A stretch of 7,479 nucleotides of DNA from NCBI GenBank assembly GCA_902463835.1, contig CABQGZ010000159.1, positions 1-7,479 of the forward strand. Direction: 5' to 3'. Origin of the DNA: an uncultured Lachnospiraceae bacterium. GTDB lineage: Bacteria; Bacillota; Clostridia; Lachnospirales; Lachnospiraceae. Positions 1 to 6,326 of the stretch are shown here, piece after piece. Below the pieces are notes generated by a model. The model was not told where the DNA came from and did not search any database. It saw only the letters and a program-made list of their open reading frames with translations. The position numbers and the translations under genes are program-made. How positions within the stretch are numbered: position 1 is the stretch's first letter; the number at the start of each line of letters is the position of its first letter.

Positions 1-206
1 GCAATATTCTCTGCCAGCGCAATGGGATTGATGGCAAAACTCTTGCCGTCACCCAGCTGCCCCAGAAGTATACGGAGATGGAGCCGAAGCAGTTGCGGGA
101 ATATCTAAAATCCATCCGCACCGCCGCCAATCAGATCTCCGCCGATATGTTCCGCTTCCTGGATGCCAAAAGCCACGGGAGCAAACAGCGGGACGATGCC
201 CGGTAA
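1..206 (+). CDS. 3' end of an unrecognised gene (partial)
   Basis: An open frame enters from the left edge (first full codon at base 3) and ends at TAA 204-206, giving the last 67 residues of a protein. The visible part is hydrophilic and probably helical, with stretches such as YTEMEPKQLREYLKSIR and AANQISADMFRFLDA, and ends in a charged tail (KQRDDAR). It has no membrane segment and no motif I can name. The in-frame ATG at 78 has no properly spaced ribosome binding site, so the gene most likely begins outside the window. The ribosome binding site of the next gene overlaps its stop codon, so the two are probably co-transcribed and translationally coupled. In related elements the PcfB-like gene often sits just before virD4, but this tail does not resemble PcfB as I remember it. 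Its position suggests a DNA-processing or relaxosome role; that is inference only. Confidence 0.6.
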   Translation, partial: NILCQRNGIDGKTLAVTQLPQKYTEMEPKQLREYLKSIRTAANQISADMFRFLDAKSHGSKQRDDAR

Positions 207-217
207 AGGAGGCGTGT

Positions 218-406
218 ATGGCAGAAGTACAACATCTGATTCAGGTCAGCGACTATGAGCAGCGGCTCATGGTCAATGGCCTGAACGCCTTCCGCAATGA
301 CCTGATCCGGGACGGCAAGCCCACGGAGGACATCAATGCCCTGCTAATCAAAGTGATTGACGCGCCGGAGAAAAAGCTAAAAAGGAAGTTTGACCGTGAA
401 CGATAA
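218..406 (+). CDS. Small basic protein of unknown function (62 aa) upstream of virD4
   Basis: ATG 218 is preceded by a strong AAAGGAGG (205-212) five bases upstream, which makes this a convincing gene despite its size. The product is soluble, with no signal peptide or membrane segment. It has a likely helix around SDYEQRLMVNGLNAFRNDLI, an acidic middle (PTEDINALLIKVIDAPE) and a strongly basic end (KKLKRKFDRER). It lies 11 bases after the previous gene and its 3' end overlaps the virD4 start by 11 bases in another frame, so virD4 translation is probably coupled to it. I do not recognise a named family. Small proteins in this position can be relaxosome accessory factors or adaptors to the coupling protein. 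The basic tail would suit nucleic-acid binding, but no binding motif is visible, so function is left open. Confidence 0.75.
   Translation: MAEVQHLIQVSDYEQRLMVNGLNAFRNDLIRDGKPTEDINALLIKVIDAPEKKLKRKFDRER
384..398 (+). promoter_or_regulatory. Ribosome binding site and GTG start of virD4
   Basis: GGAAG at 384-388 lies seven bases before GTG 396-398 but only one base before the in-frame TTG at 390-392. Normal spacing therefore favours the GTG start and a 629-residue product; the TTG would add only two residues. The site lies inside the 3' end of the 62-residue gene, so ribosomes finishing that gene at 406 are well placed to reinitiate. Confidence 0.6.
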
Positions 407-2285
407 GCTGTCCCGGCAAAATTGCGTTCTCTATGTCTGCGGTATTGTCCCCGTTGTCTGGCTGGCCTTGCTGGCCGCTCCTCTATTGGAAGGTGGTCTG
501 GGTACGCTGTTGAAGGGCTTCGGTACAGCACTGGAAAATCCCTTTCATATCGTCTGGTGTGACAAGAGTCTCAAAACACTGCTGATCTTCCTCATGCTCT
601 ATGGCCTGGGCGTTGGCATCTACGTTTCCAACGAGCGTGTTTATCGCAGGCGGGAGGAACAAGGCTCTGCCCGATGGGGTGATCCCGGGGCAGTCAGCAA
701 GAAATACCGCCAAGGTGGAAATGAAAATAAACTGCTGACCCAGCAGGTGGCGTTGGGCCTGGACGGCAGGAAGCACCGCCGGAACTTAAATGTCCTGATT
801 TGCGGCGGTTCCGGTGCCGGCAAGACCCGCTGCTACGCGAAGCCCAATATCATGCAGGCCAACACCTCCTTCGTGATCCTGGACCCCAAGGGAGAACTGC
901 TGCGAGACACCGGCCATCTTCTGGAGGAAAAGGGGTATGTCATTAAGGTTTTGGATTTGATCAATCCCGAACGGAGCCATTGCTACAATCCCTTTGTATA
1001 TCTCCGGGATGATGATGACATTCAGCGGCTTGCCACCAACATTATGAAGAACACCACCCCCAAGGACAGTAAATCCTCCGACCACTTCTGGGAAGATATG
1101 GCGGCCATGCTCTTAAAGGCCCTGATCTCCTATCTTCACTACGAAGCACCCCCGGAGGAGCAGAACTTCCCCATGGTCATGGATATGATCCGGGCTGGGG
1201 ACGTGAAGGAGGACAACGAGGAATATGTATCTACCCTGGACGAGCTGTTCGAGCGGTTGGAGCGTAGAAATCCCGAGCATATCGCCGTGCGGTACTACAA
1301 GGGCTACCACTCCGGCAGCGGCAAGACGCTGAAATCCATCCAGATCACCCTGATCTCCCATTTGGAAAAGTTCAACCTGACTTCTCTGGCGGGCATCACC
1401 CAGACGGATGAAATGGAGCTGGGAGAAATCGGGGAGCGGAAAACCGCCGTCTTTGCGGTGATCCCAGACAGCGACAGCTCCTACAACTTCATTGTTGGAA
1501 TGCTCTACACCCAGCTGTTCCAGCAGCTCTACCGGAAAGCAGACTTTGAGCATGGCGGGCGGCTGCCGGTCCACGTCCACTTTGTCATGGACGAATTTGC
1601 GAATGTCGCATTGCCCGATGATTTTGACAAGCTCCTTGCCACCATGCGAAGCCGGGAGATTTCCGTCAGCATCATCCTACAGAATCTCGCCCAGCTGAAA
1701 GTCCTGTTTGACAAGCAATGGGAAAGTATTGTAGGTAATTGTGACACTTTTTTGTACCTGGGCGGCAATGAACAGTCCACCCACGAGTATGTGTCCAAGC
1801 TGCTGGGAAAACAGACCATCGATACCAACACCTACGGCCAGTCCAAAGGCCGCAGCGGAAGCTACACCACCAACTTTCAGACTGCCGGACGGGAGCTGAT
1901 GACCCCGGATGAAGTGCGTATGCTGGACAACCGCTACGCGCTTCTTTTTATTCGGGGCGAACGCCCTGTGAAGGATCTGAAATACAACATCCTCAAGCAC
2001 CCCAATGTGGCCCTCACCACAGATGGAAAGGCTGAGGCCTACCAGCACGGCACAGACCCGTTGAGCGTTGCCGCTGTTTCCATCAACCTGGAAAAGCTGA
2101 AACAGGCGATACCAGAGGACACCGACACTGGGGATTATGTCGTCCTCACCGAGGAGGAAGTCTATGACTTCATGCGCAAGAAAGCGCAGGAAAATAACCA
2201 AAATCAAAATTCTAACAAACATCAGGAGGTAACTTATGAAAAACATCATCCACAACATCATTCATCCCACCCGTCGTACTTCTAA
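396..2285 (+). CDS. virD4: VirD4/TraG-type conjugative coupling ATPase (CD1115-like)
   Basis: This is the coupling protein that recruits the relaxase-DNA complex and feeds it to the type IV secretion channel at the inner face of the membrane. Numbering is from GTG 396 (629 aa). Two N-terminal membrane helices lie at about 9-31 and 59-77, as in VirD4. Walker A is GGSGAGKTR with Lys143, followed by the family motif FVILDPKGEL at about 159-168. Walker B is HFVMDEFAN with Asp399-Glu400, followed by the ATPase sensor stretch IILQNLAQL. The region between Walker A and B contains the helical domain that contacts DNA or substrate. Length and domain order fit the clostridial CTn group (about 600 aa). 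The C-terminus is rich in Asn, Gln and His, and its last 50 bases overlap the pilin-like gene. Family assignment is secure; the exact subgroup is from memory of similar elements. Confidence 0.95.
   Translation: MNDKLSRQNCVLYVCGIVPVVWLALLAAPLLEGGLGTLLKGFGTALENPFHIVWCDKSLKTLLIFLMLYGLGVGIYVSNERVYRRREEQGSARWGDPGAVSKKYRQGGNENKLLTQQVALGLDGRKHRRNLNVLICGGSGAGKTRCYAKPNIMQANTSFVILDPKGELLRDTGHLLEEKGYVIKVLDLINPERSHCYNPFVYLRDDDDIQRLATNIMKNTTPKDSKSSDHFWEDMAAMLLKALISYLHYEAPPEEQNFPMVMDMIRAGDVKEDNEEYVSTLDELFERLERRNPEHIAVRYYKGYHSGSGKTLKSIQITLISHLEKFNLTSLAGITQTDEMELGEIGERKTAVFAVIPDSDSSYNFIVGMLYTQLFQQLYRKADFEHGGRLPVHVHFVMDEFANVALPDDFDKLLATMRSREISVSIILQNLAQLKVLFDKQWESIVGNCDTFLYLGGNEQSTHEYVSKLLGKQTIDTNTYGQSKGRSGSYTTNFQTAGRELMTPDEVRMLDNRYALLFIRGERPVKDLKYNILKHPNVALTTDGKAEAYQHGTDPLSVAAVSINLEKLKQAIPEDTDTGDYVVLTEEEVYDFMRKKAQENNQNQNSNKHQEVTYEKHHPQHHSSHPSYF
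2224..2238 (+). promoter_or_regulatory. Strong ribosome binding site of the pilin-like gene inside virD4
   Basis: AGGAGGT (2224-2230) sits six bases (counted from AGGAGG) before ATG 2236, within the virD4 coding sequence. It fixes the start of the downstream gene upstream of the virD4 stop and rules out the later in-frame ATG at 2296, which lacks such a site. Confidence 0.8.
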
Positions 2286-2604
2286 GCGTCTGCCCATGCC
2301 CGAAAATGTTCGCAAGGGCTTCCGCCGTTACAGCTGCGCCGTTCTCACCGGTGCCATGATCCTGGGCCTGACCGTGCCCGCCTATGCCGCCAATGATCCC
2401 CTGACCGTGGTCAACAATCTGAGTACCTTTATCTTCGGCCTGATCCGGGCCGTGGGCCTCATTCTGCTGGGCTGGGGCATTGTCCAAGTGGGTCTCTCCT
2501 TGCAGTCCCATGATCCTTCCCAGCGGAGCAATGGCTTTCTGACTCTGGCCGGTGGTATTGTCATCACCTTCGCCAAGGAGATTCTGGACCTGATCATTGC
2601 GTAA
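2236..2604 (+). CDS. Maff2/VirB2-like pilin-type small membrane protein
   Basis: The product is 122 aa. A long basic N-region (residues 1-31, many Arg/Lys) is followed by a hydrophobic core (about 33-48) and a signal-peptidase-like site VPAYA|AN after residue 51. The predicted mature chain is about 71 residues with two hydrophobic segments (about 61-86 and 100-121) joined by a short polar loop, QSHDPSQRSNG. Two helices with a polar loop after a long signal peptide is the layout of VirB2-type pilins. The pattern GWGIVQVGLSL...DPSQRSNG...LAGGIVI also resembles Maff2 proteins, which occupy this slot between virD4 and the VirB6-like gene in clostridial elements. The likely role is a surface or channel-lining subunit of the transfer apparatus. 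The signal peptide and helices are visible; pilin function is inferred. The gene overlaps virD4 by 50 bases in a different frame. Confidence 0.8.
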   Translation: MKNIIHNIIHPTRRTSKRLPMPENVRKGFRRYSCAVLTGAMILGLTVPAYAANDPLTVVNNLSTFIFGLIRAVGLILLGWGIVQVGLSLQSHDPSQRSNGFLTLAGGIVITFAKEILDLIIA

Positions 2605-2615
2605 GAAACCACAAA

Positions 2616-2637
2616 GGGCAGGCCGCAGGGCCTGCCC
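2616..2637 (+). other. Intergenic stem-loop after the pilin-like gene
   Basis: GGGCAGGCC (2616-2624) pairs perfectly with GGCCTGCCC (2629-2637) around a GCAG loop: a 9-bp, very GC-rich stem. It starts 11 bases after the pilin stop. No T-run follows; the next bases contain the ribosome binding site of the VirB6-like gene. It is therefore not a standard terminator. More likely it is an RNA stability or processing element protecting the 3' end of the pilin-like message, or a partial pause site. Role is inferred. Confidence 0.7.
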
Positions 2638-2642
2638 AGGAT

Positions 2643-2660
2643 AGGAGGTGAAAACCATTG
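2643..2660 (+). promoter_or_regulatory. Ribosome binding site and TTG start of the VirB6-like gene
   Basis: AGGAGG (2643-2648) precedes TTG 2658-2660 by nine bases. No in-frame ATG lies near a comparable site, so TTG is the start. The start context is AACCATTG, shared with prgI and similar to the last gene. Confidence 0.75.
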
Positions 2661-3494
2661 TCAGACAACTGGGTCGTACAAAACCTGGAAAAAGCTCTGA
2701 ATGTCTGGAATGACAAGCTCAGTGAGATCTGGCAGCTCATTACCCAGTCTCCCACCAGCTTCAAGGGCGGCACTCTTTGGAATGTGGTATCCAGCATTCA
2801 CGGGGCCTTGCAGGCCATTGGCTATGCCCTGCTGGTGTTGTTCTTTGTGATCGGTGTTATGAAAACCTGTGGCTCCCTGACGGAAGTCAAACGCCCGGAA
2901 CACGCATTGCGGCTGTTCGTGCGGTTTGCTCTTGCTAAGGGCGTGATCTCCTACGGCATGGATTTGATGCTGGCACTATTGGACATTGTGCAGGGGGTGA
3001 TCTCCACCATCATGCAGGCAGCTGGCTTTGGACAGCCCCAGTCCGCTGTGCTGCCGTCTGAAATCGTTTCGGCCATTGAGGACTGCGGGTTCTTTGAATC
3101 CATCCCGTTGTGGGCCGTCACGCTGATCGGCGGCCTGTTCATCTGGGTGCTGTCTTTTCAGATGATCCTCAGCGTCTACGGGCGCTTTTTCAAAATGTTT
3201 ATGTACACAGCCATTGCCCCCATTCCGCTGTCCACCTTTGCCGGGGAACCCACCCAGAGCATTGGCAAGAGCTTTCTCAAAAGCTACGCTTCCGTCTGCC
3301 TGGAAGGAGCCGTCATTGTTCTGGCCTGCGTGATTTTCTCCGCCTTTGCATCCTCGCCCCCTGTGGTGGATGCGGGAGCGGCAGCTGCTACGATGGTGTG
3401 GAGCTATATCGGAGAGCTGATTTTCAATATGCTGATCCTCGTGGGTTCTGTGAAAATGGCAGACAGGGTCGTGCGGGAGATGATGGGGCTGTAA
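2658..3494 (+). CDS. VirB6/TrbL-like polytopic membrane protein of the transfer channel
   Basis: The product has 278 aa and begins at TTG. After an amphipathic N-terminus (about 1-45) there are about six hydrophobic segments, near residues 50-70, 100-122, 149-171, 172-195, 211-232 and 244-264. A conserved-looking stretch, YGRFFKMFMYTAIAPIPLSTF, lies around 174-194; a motif of this kind with APIPL is typical of VirB6/TrbL-like proteins in clostridial conjugative elements. The C-terminus is short and charged (RVVREMMGL). VirB6-type proteins form part of the inner-membrane pore through which DNA passes. Its place between the pilin-like gene and prgI matches the usual order. There is no catalytic motif, so the call rests on topology, motif and context. 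Confidence 0.85.
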   Translation: MSDNWVVQNLEKALNVWNDKLSEIWQLITQSPTSFKGGTLWNVVSSIHGALQAIGYALLVLFFVIGVMKTCGSLTEVKRPEHALRLFVRFALAKGVISYGMDLMLALLDIVQGVISTIMQAAGFGQPQSAVLPSEIVSAIEDCGFFESIPLWAVTLIGGLFIWVLSFQMILSVYGRFFKMFMYTAIAPIPLSTFAGEPTQSIGKSFLKSYASVCLEGAVIVLACVIFSAFASSPPVVDAGAAAATMVWSYIGELIFNMLILVGSVKMADRVVREMMGL

Positions 3495-3508
3495 AATGAC
3501 ATTTCAAT

Positions 3509-3551
3509 CTAGGGAACTTTTTTGCCGCTATTTCATTAAAAAGTTCCCTAG
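3509..3551 (+). repeat. Perfect 14-bp inverted repeat (stem-loop) between virB6-like and prgI
   Basis: CTAGGGAACTTTTT (3509-3522) is exactly complementary to AAAAAGTTCCCTAG (3538-3551), with a 15-base loop. It begins 15 bases after the VirB6-like stop and ends nine bases before the terminator stem. No T-run follows the right arm, so it is not itself a typical terminator. It could be an operator for a dimeric protein, an RNA-binding or RNase III site, or one arm of an attenuator together with the terminator just downstream. The structure is certain from sequence; the role is inferred. Confidence 0.85.
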
Positions 3552-3560
3552 CTGCAATCC

Positions 3561-3593
3561 AACGCCTTCCAAATCGGGAGGCGTTTTTCTTTT
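3561..3593 (+). terminator. Rho-independent terminator inside the transfer operon
   Basis: AACGCCTTCC (3561-3570) pairs with GGGAGGCGTT (3576-3585), a 10-bp stem with one G-U pair and a five-base AAATC loop. It is followed by a T-run (3584-3588), one C and four more T (3590-3593). This is a canonical intrinsic terminator for + strand transcription. The minus strand lacks a T-run after the stem. I see no clear promoter between it and prgI at 3616, so prgI, virB4 and the last gene probably depend on read-through or regulated antitermination. Confidence 0.85.
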
Positions 3594-3602
3594 ACACAAA
3601 AC

Positions 3603-3618
3603 AAGGAGGAAACCATTG
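3603..3618 (+). promoter_or_regulatory. Ribosome binding site and TTG start of prgI
   Basis: AAGGAGGA (3603-3610) stands just before TTG 3616-3618, with six bases between AGGAGG and the start. The open frame extends back to an ATG at 3496, but that one has no good binding site and would place two hairpins inside the coding region. The TTG gives an N-terminus (MEVKINKEIQSY) that matches PrgI proteins as I know them. Confidence 0.85.
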
Positions 3619-3975
3619 GAAGTAAAAATCAACAAAGAAATCCAGTCCTACAGCGAATCCATGTTCCTGGGCCTCTCCATGCGGCAGTGCGGCTTCTCAC
3701 TGGCGGCAATGCTGGTTGCCGTGGGGCTGTACTTTCTGCTGAAGCCCTATGTGGGGACGGAAACCGTCAGCTGGATGTGTATTCTGGGAGCCGCACCTTT
3801 TGCGGCCATGGGATTCATTAACTATCACGGCATGACCGCTGAACAGCTGGCCTGGGCCTGGTTCCGGTCTGAGGTATTGGAACCGAAAAAGCTCATTTGC
3901 GAGCCGGACAATCTCTACTACAAGCTGTTGGAGGACACCATCTCTAACCACGAAAAGGAGGCGTATAAAAAATGA
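3616..3975 (+). CDS. prgI: PrgI-family conjugative membrane protein
   Basis: The product has 119 aa from TTG 3616. The N-terminal MEVKINKEIQSYSESMFLGL and the stretch around residues 38-70, which includes LYFLLKPYVGTETVSW, are strongly typical of PrgI-family proteins in Gram-positive conjugative elements. Two membrane helices lie at about 26-44 and 50-70, separated by a short loop. The rest (about 71-119) is a soluble tail rich in charged and aromatic residues. PrgI is the VirB3-like partner of the VirB4 ATPase and helps anchor it to the channel. The gene's TGA overlaps the virB4 ATG (ATGA at 3972-3975), so the two are translationally coupled, which suits partners made in equal amounts. It lies just downstream of an intrinsic terminator, which is unusual within a transfer operon. 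Confidence 0.92.
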   Translation: MEVKINKEIQSYSESMFLGLSMRQCGFSLAAMLVAVGLYFLLKPYVGTETVSWMCILGAAPFAAMGFINYHGMTAEQLAWAWFRSEVLEPKKLICEPDNLYYKLLEDTISNHEKEAYKK

Positions 3976-6308
3976 TGAAATCCATTCGTACCCTGGTACG
4001 GCAGGACCGGGAGAAATATGTCATTCCCCGGCGTGTCCAGGATGTGATCCCCATTCAGAAAATCTGGGAGGACGGGATTTTCCTCACCGGTGGACGGTAC
4101 GCAAAAACCTTCCGCTTCACGGACATCAATTATCAGGTGGCCTCGGAGCCGGACAAAGAAAAGATGTTCCGGGGCTACTCTGCCCTTATCAACAGTCTGG
4201 ATTGCGGAGCTACCACTAAAATCACCATCTTCAATCATAAGATGAGCCAGATCAACTTTGAAAAGTCCATTCTCATGCCCATGCAGTGGGACGGTCTAGA
4301 CGACTACCGGGAGGAATACAACCAGATGCTTCTGGACAAGGCCACCAATGGCAACGGCATTGTCCAGGAGAAATTTTTGACAGTTTCTGTCCGCAAAAAG
4401 GACGTGGATGCCGCCCGGAGCTTCTTCGCCCGTGTGGAAGCAGACCTGTCCTCTCACTTCGCTGCACTTGGCTCCACTTGCGGCCCCATGAATGCCATGG
4501 AACGGCTGCAAATTCTCCACCGTTTCTACCGCAGGGGAGAAGAGAATGAGTTCCGCTTCTCTCTCCGGGACTCTGCCCGGAAGGGTCACAGCTTCCGGGA
4601 CTACATCTGCCCGGATTCCATGGAACGGCACAGCGACTATCTCCAGATTGGGGAACGGTACGCCAGGGTACTGTACCTCAAGGACTACGCCAGCTATATT
4701 CAGGATGATTTCGTATCCGAATTGACCGATCTGAACCGGGACATGATGCTGTCCATCGACATGGTGCCCATTCCCACAGATGAAGCTGTTCGGGAGGTAG
4801 AAAACCGTCTGCTGGGTGTGGAAACAAATATCACCAACTGGCAGCGACGTCAGAACAGCAACAACAATTTTTCCGCGGTTGTTCCCTATGACATGGAATT
4901 GCAGCGAAAGGAAAGCAAAGAGTTTTTAGATGATCTGACCACCCGTGACCAGCGGATGATCTTCGGTATCCTGACCATGGTCATTACCGCGGATACCAAG
5001 GAACAGTTGGATATGGATACGGATGCTATTCTCTCCACCGCCCGAAAGCGGATGTGTCAGATGGCTGTCCTCAAATACCAGCAGATGGACGGCTTGAACA
5101 CAGTTCTGCCCATTGGCACCCGGAAGCTCAACGCCTTCCGCACCCTGACCACGGAAAGCCTTGCGGTGTTCATGCCCTTTAAGGTTCAGGAGATCATGGA
5201 CAAGGGCGGCATCTACTTTGGAGAAAACGCCATCTCCCACAACCTCATCATGTGCAACAAGGAGAATCTGCTGAACCAGTCCGCATTCCTGCTGGGCGTC
5301 CCCGGCTCTGGCAAGTCCTTCTCTGCCAAGGAGCTGATGACCTTCCTGATGCTGAACACCGAGGACGATATTCTTGTCTGTGATCCTGAAGGGGAGTACG
5401 CCCCTTTGGTGGAGGCCATGGGGGATATGGGGTCTGTGATCCATGTTTCCGCAGGCGGACGAGATCGGCTCAACGCCATGTACATGGTGGACGGCTATGG
5501 GGAGAACAACCCCATTGTGGTCAAGTCCGAGTTCATCATGTCCCTGATCGAGCAGATCGACAAGAAAGGGGTTGGTCCCCAGCACAAATCCATTATTGAC
5601 CGGTGCATTACAATGGTTTACCGGAATGAAGCCTATACAGGAACGGTTCCCACCCTCTGCACCCTGCGGGACACCCTGCTGGAGCAGCCGGAGCCGGAAG
5701 CCAAGCAGATTGCATTGTCTTTGGAGCTGTACACCACCGGCTCGCTGGATATTTTCGGAAAGCAGAGCAATGTGGACCTGGATAAGCGGGTGGTGGTATT
5801 TGACATTCACGGCCTGGGGGCGCAGCTGAAGCCCACAGGACTCTTGGTCATTACGGACACCATGCTGAACCGTGTGACCCTGAACTGGAAGAAAGGAAAA
5901 CGAACCCATGTATTCATTGACGAATTCCATGTGGTTTTTGAAAATGAGTTTTCCGCCGCCTTCTTCAACTCCGCATGGCGGCAGTTCCGAAAGCGCAACG
6001 CTTTTCCCACAGCAATTACCCAGAATGTGGAGTATCTGCTGGATTCCGTTCAGGCCAGCACCATGCTTTCCAACTCCGAATTCATTGTCATGCTGAATCA
6101 GGCGGCATCTGACCGGGAGAAGCTGGGACGGCTGCTGAATATCTCCAATGAGCAGATGAACTACATCACCAATGTGGAAGCCGGTTCCGGCCTTATCAAA
6201 TACGGCAGTGCCCTGGTGCCTTTCATCAACCGTTTTCCGAAAAATACCAAGCTCTACCAGCTTATGACCACCCGTCCCGGTGAAGGGCGGTTTGCCGGTC
6301 AATCCTGA
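3972..6308 (+). CDS. virB4: VirB4/TraE-type conjugative ATPase (CD1110-like)
   Basis: This 778-residue protein is the main assembly and transport ATPase of the channel, acting at the cytoplasmic face with PrgI. An N-terminal region of about 400 residues corresponds to the CagE/TrbE/VirB domain. The C-terminal RecA-like ATPase has Walker A GVPGSGKS at 442-449 (Lys448), the motif CDPEGEY at about 470-476, and Walker B VFIDEFH with Asp650-Glu651. A conserved ITQN glutamine follows at residue 684. All catalytic motifs are intact and length is normal for the family. AAGGAGG (3955-3961) precedes two adjacent ATG codons (3972 and 3975); the first is chosen for better spacing and its ATGA overlap with prgI. 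No frameshift or insertion is visible. The next gene follows after 15 bases. Confidence 0.96.
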   Translation: MMKSIRTLVRQDREKYVIPRRVQDVIPIQKIWEDGIFLTGGRYAKTFRFTDINYQVASEPDKEKMFRGYSALINSLDCGATTKITIFNHKMSQINFEKSILMPMQWDGLDDYREEYNQMLLDKATNGNGIVQEKFLTVSVRKKDVDAARSFFARVEADLSSHFAALGSTCGPMNAMERLQILHRFYRRGEENEFRFSLRDSARKGHSFRDYICPDSMERHSDYLQIGERYARVLYLKDYASYIQDDFVSELTDLNRDMMLSIDMVPIPTDEAVREVENRLLGVETNITNWQRRQNSNNNFSAVVPYDMELQRKESKEFLDDLTTRDQRMIFGILTMVITADTKEQLDMDTDAILSTARKRMCQMAVLKYQQMDGLNTVLPIGTRKLNAFRTLTTESLAVFMPFKVQEIMDKGGIYFGENAISHNLIMCNKENLLNQSAFLLGVPGSGKSFSAKELMTFLMLNTEDDILVCDPEGEYAPLVEAMGDMGSVIHVSAGGRDRLNAMYMVDGYGENNPIVVKSEFIMSLIEQIDKKGVGPQHKSIIDRCITMVYRNEAYTGTVPTLCTLRDTLLEQPEPEAKQIALSLELYTTGSLDIFGKQSNVDLDKRVVVFDIHGLGAQLKPTGLLVITDTMLNRVTLNWKKGKRTHVFIDEFHVVFENEFSAAFFNSAWRQFRKRNAFPTAITQNVEYLLDSVQASTMLSNSEFIVMLNQAASDREKLGRLLNISNEQMNYITNVEAGSGLIKYGSALVPFINRFPKNTKLYQLMTTRPGEGRFAGQS

Positions 6309-6310
6309 TC

Positions 6311-6326
6311 GGAGGCGAGGCCATTG
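6311..6326 (+). promoter_or_regulatory. Ribosome binding site and TTG start of the CD1108-like gene
   Basis: GGAGG (6311-6315) precedes TTG 6324-6326 by eight bases. The first in-frame ATG lies about 20 codons later inside a glutamine-rich stretch and has no binding site. The context GGCCATTG resembles the TTG starts of prgI and the VirB6-like gene. Confidence 0.7.

Noticed and set aside
1311..1328. A second P-loop-like GSGKT in VirD4 (about residues 307-311), far from Walker A
   Set aside because: The glycine that should open a Walker A motif is a tyrosine here. It lies in the helical domain, not at the start of an ATPase core, so it is probably a chance likeness.
1113..2261. Minus-strand open frames of 155 and 194 codons opposite virD4
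   Set aside because: They are shadows of a well-supported gene, with no visible ribosome binding site evidence or family signature.
3509..3551. The 14-bp inverted repeat as ends of a small insertion element or an attachment site
   Set aside because: The arms enclose only 15 bases and I see no flanking target duplication. A stem-loop or operator fits better.
3496..3615. Placing the prgI start at ATG 3496
   Set aside because: There is no good ribosome binding site, the extension has no PrgI likeness, and it would contain a terminator. TTG 3616 has a strong site and a matching N-terminus.
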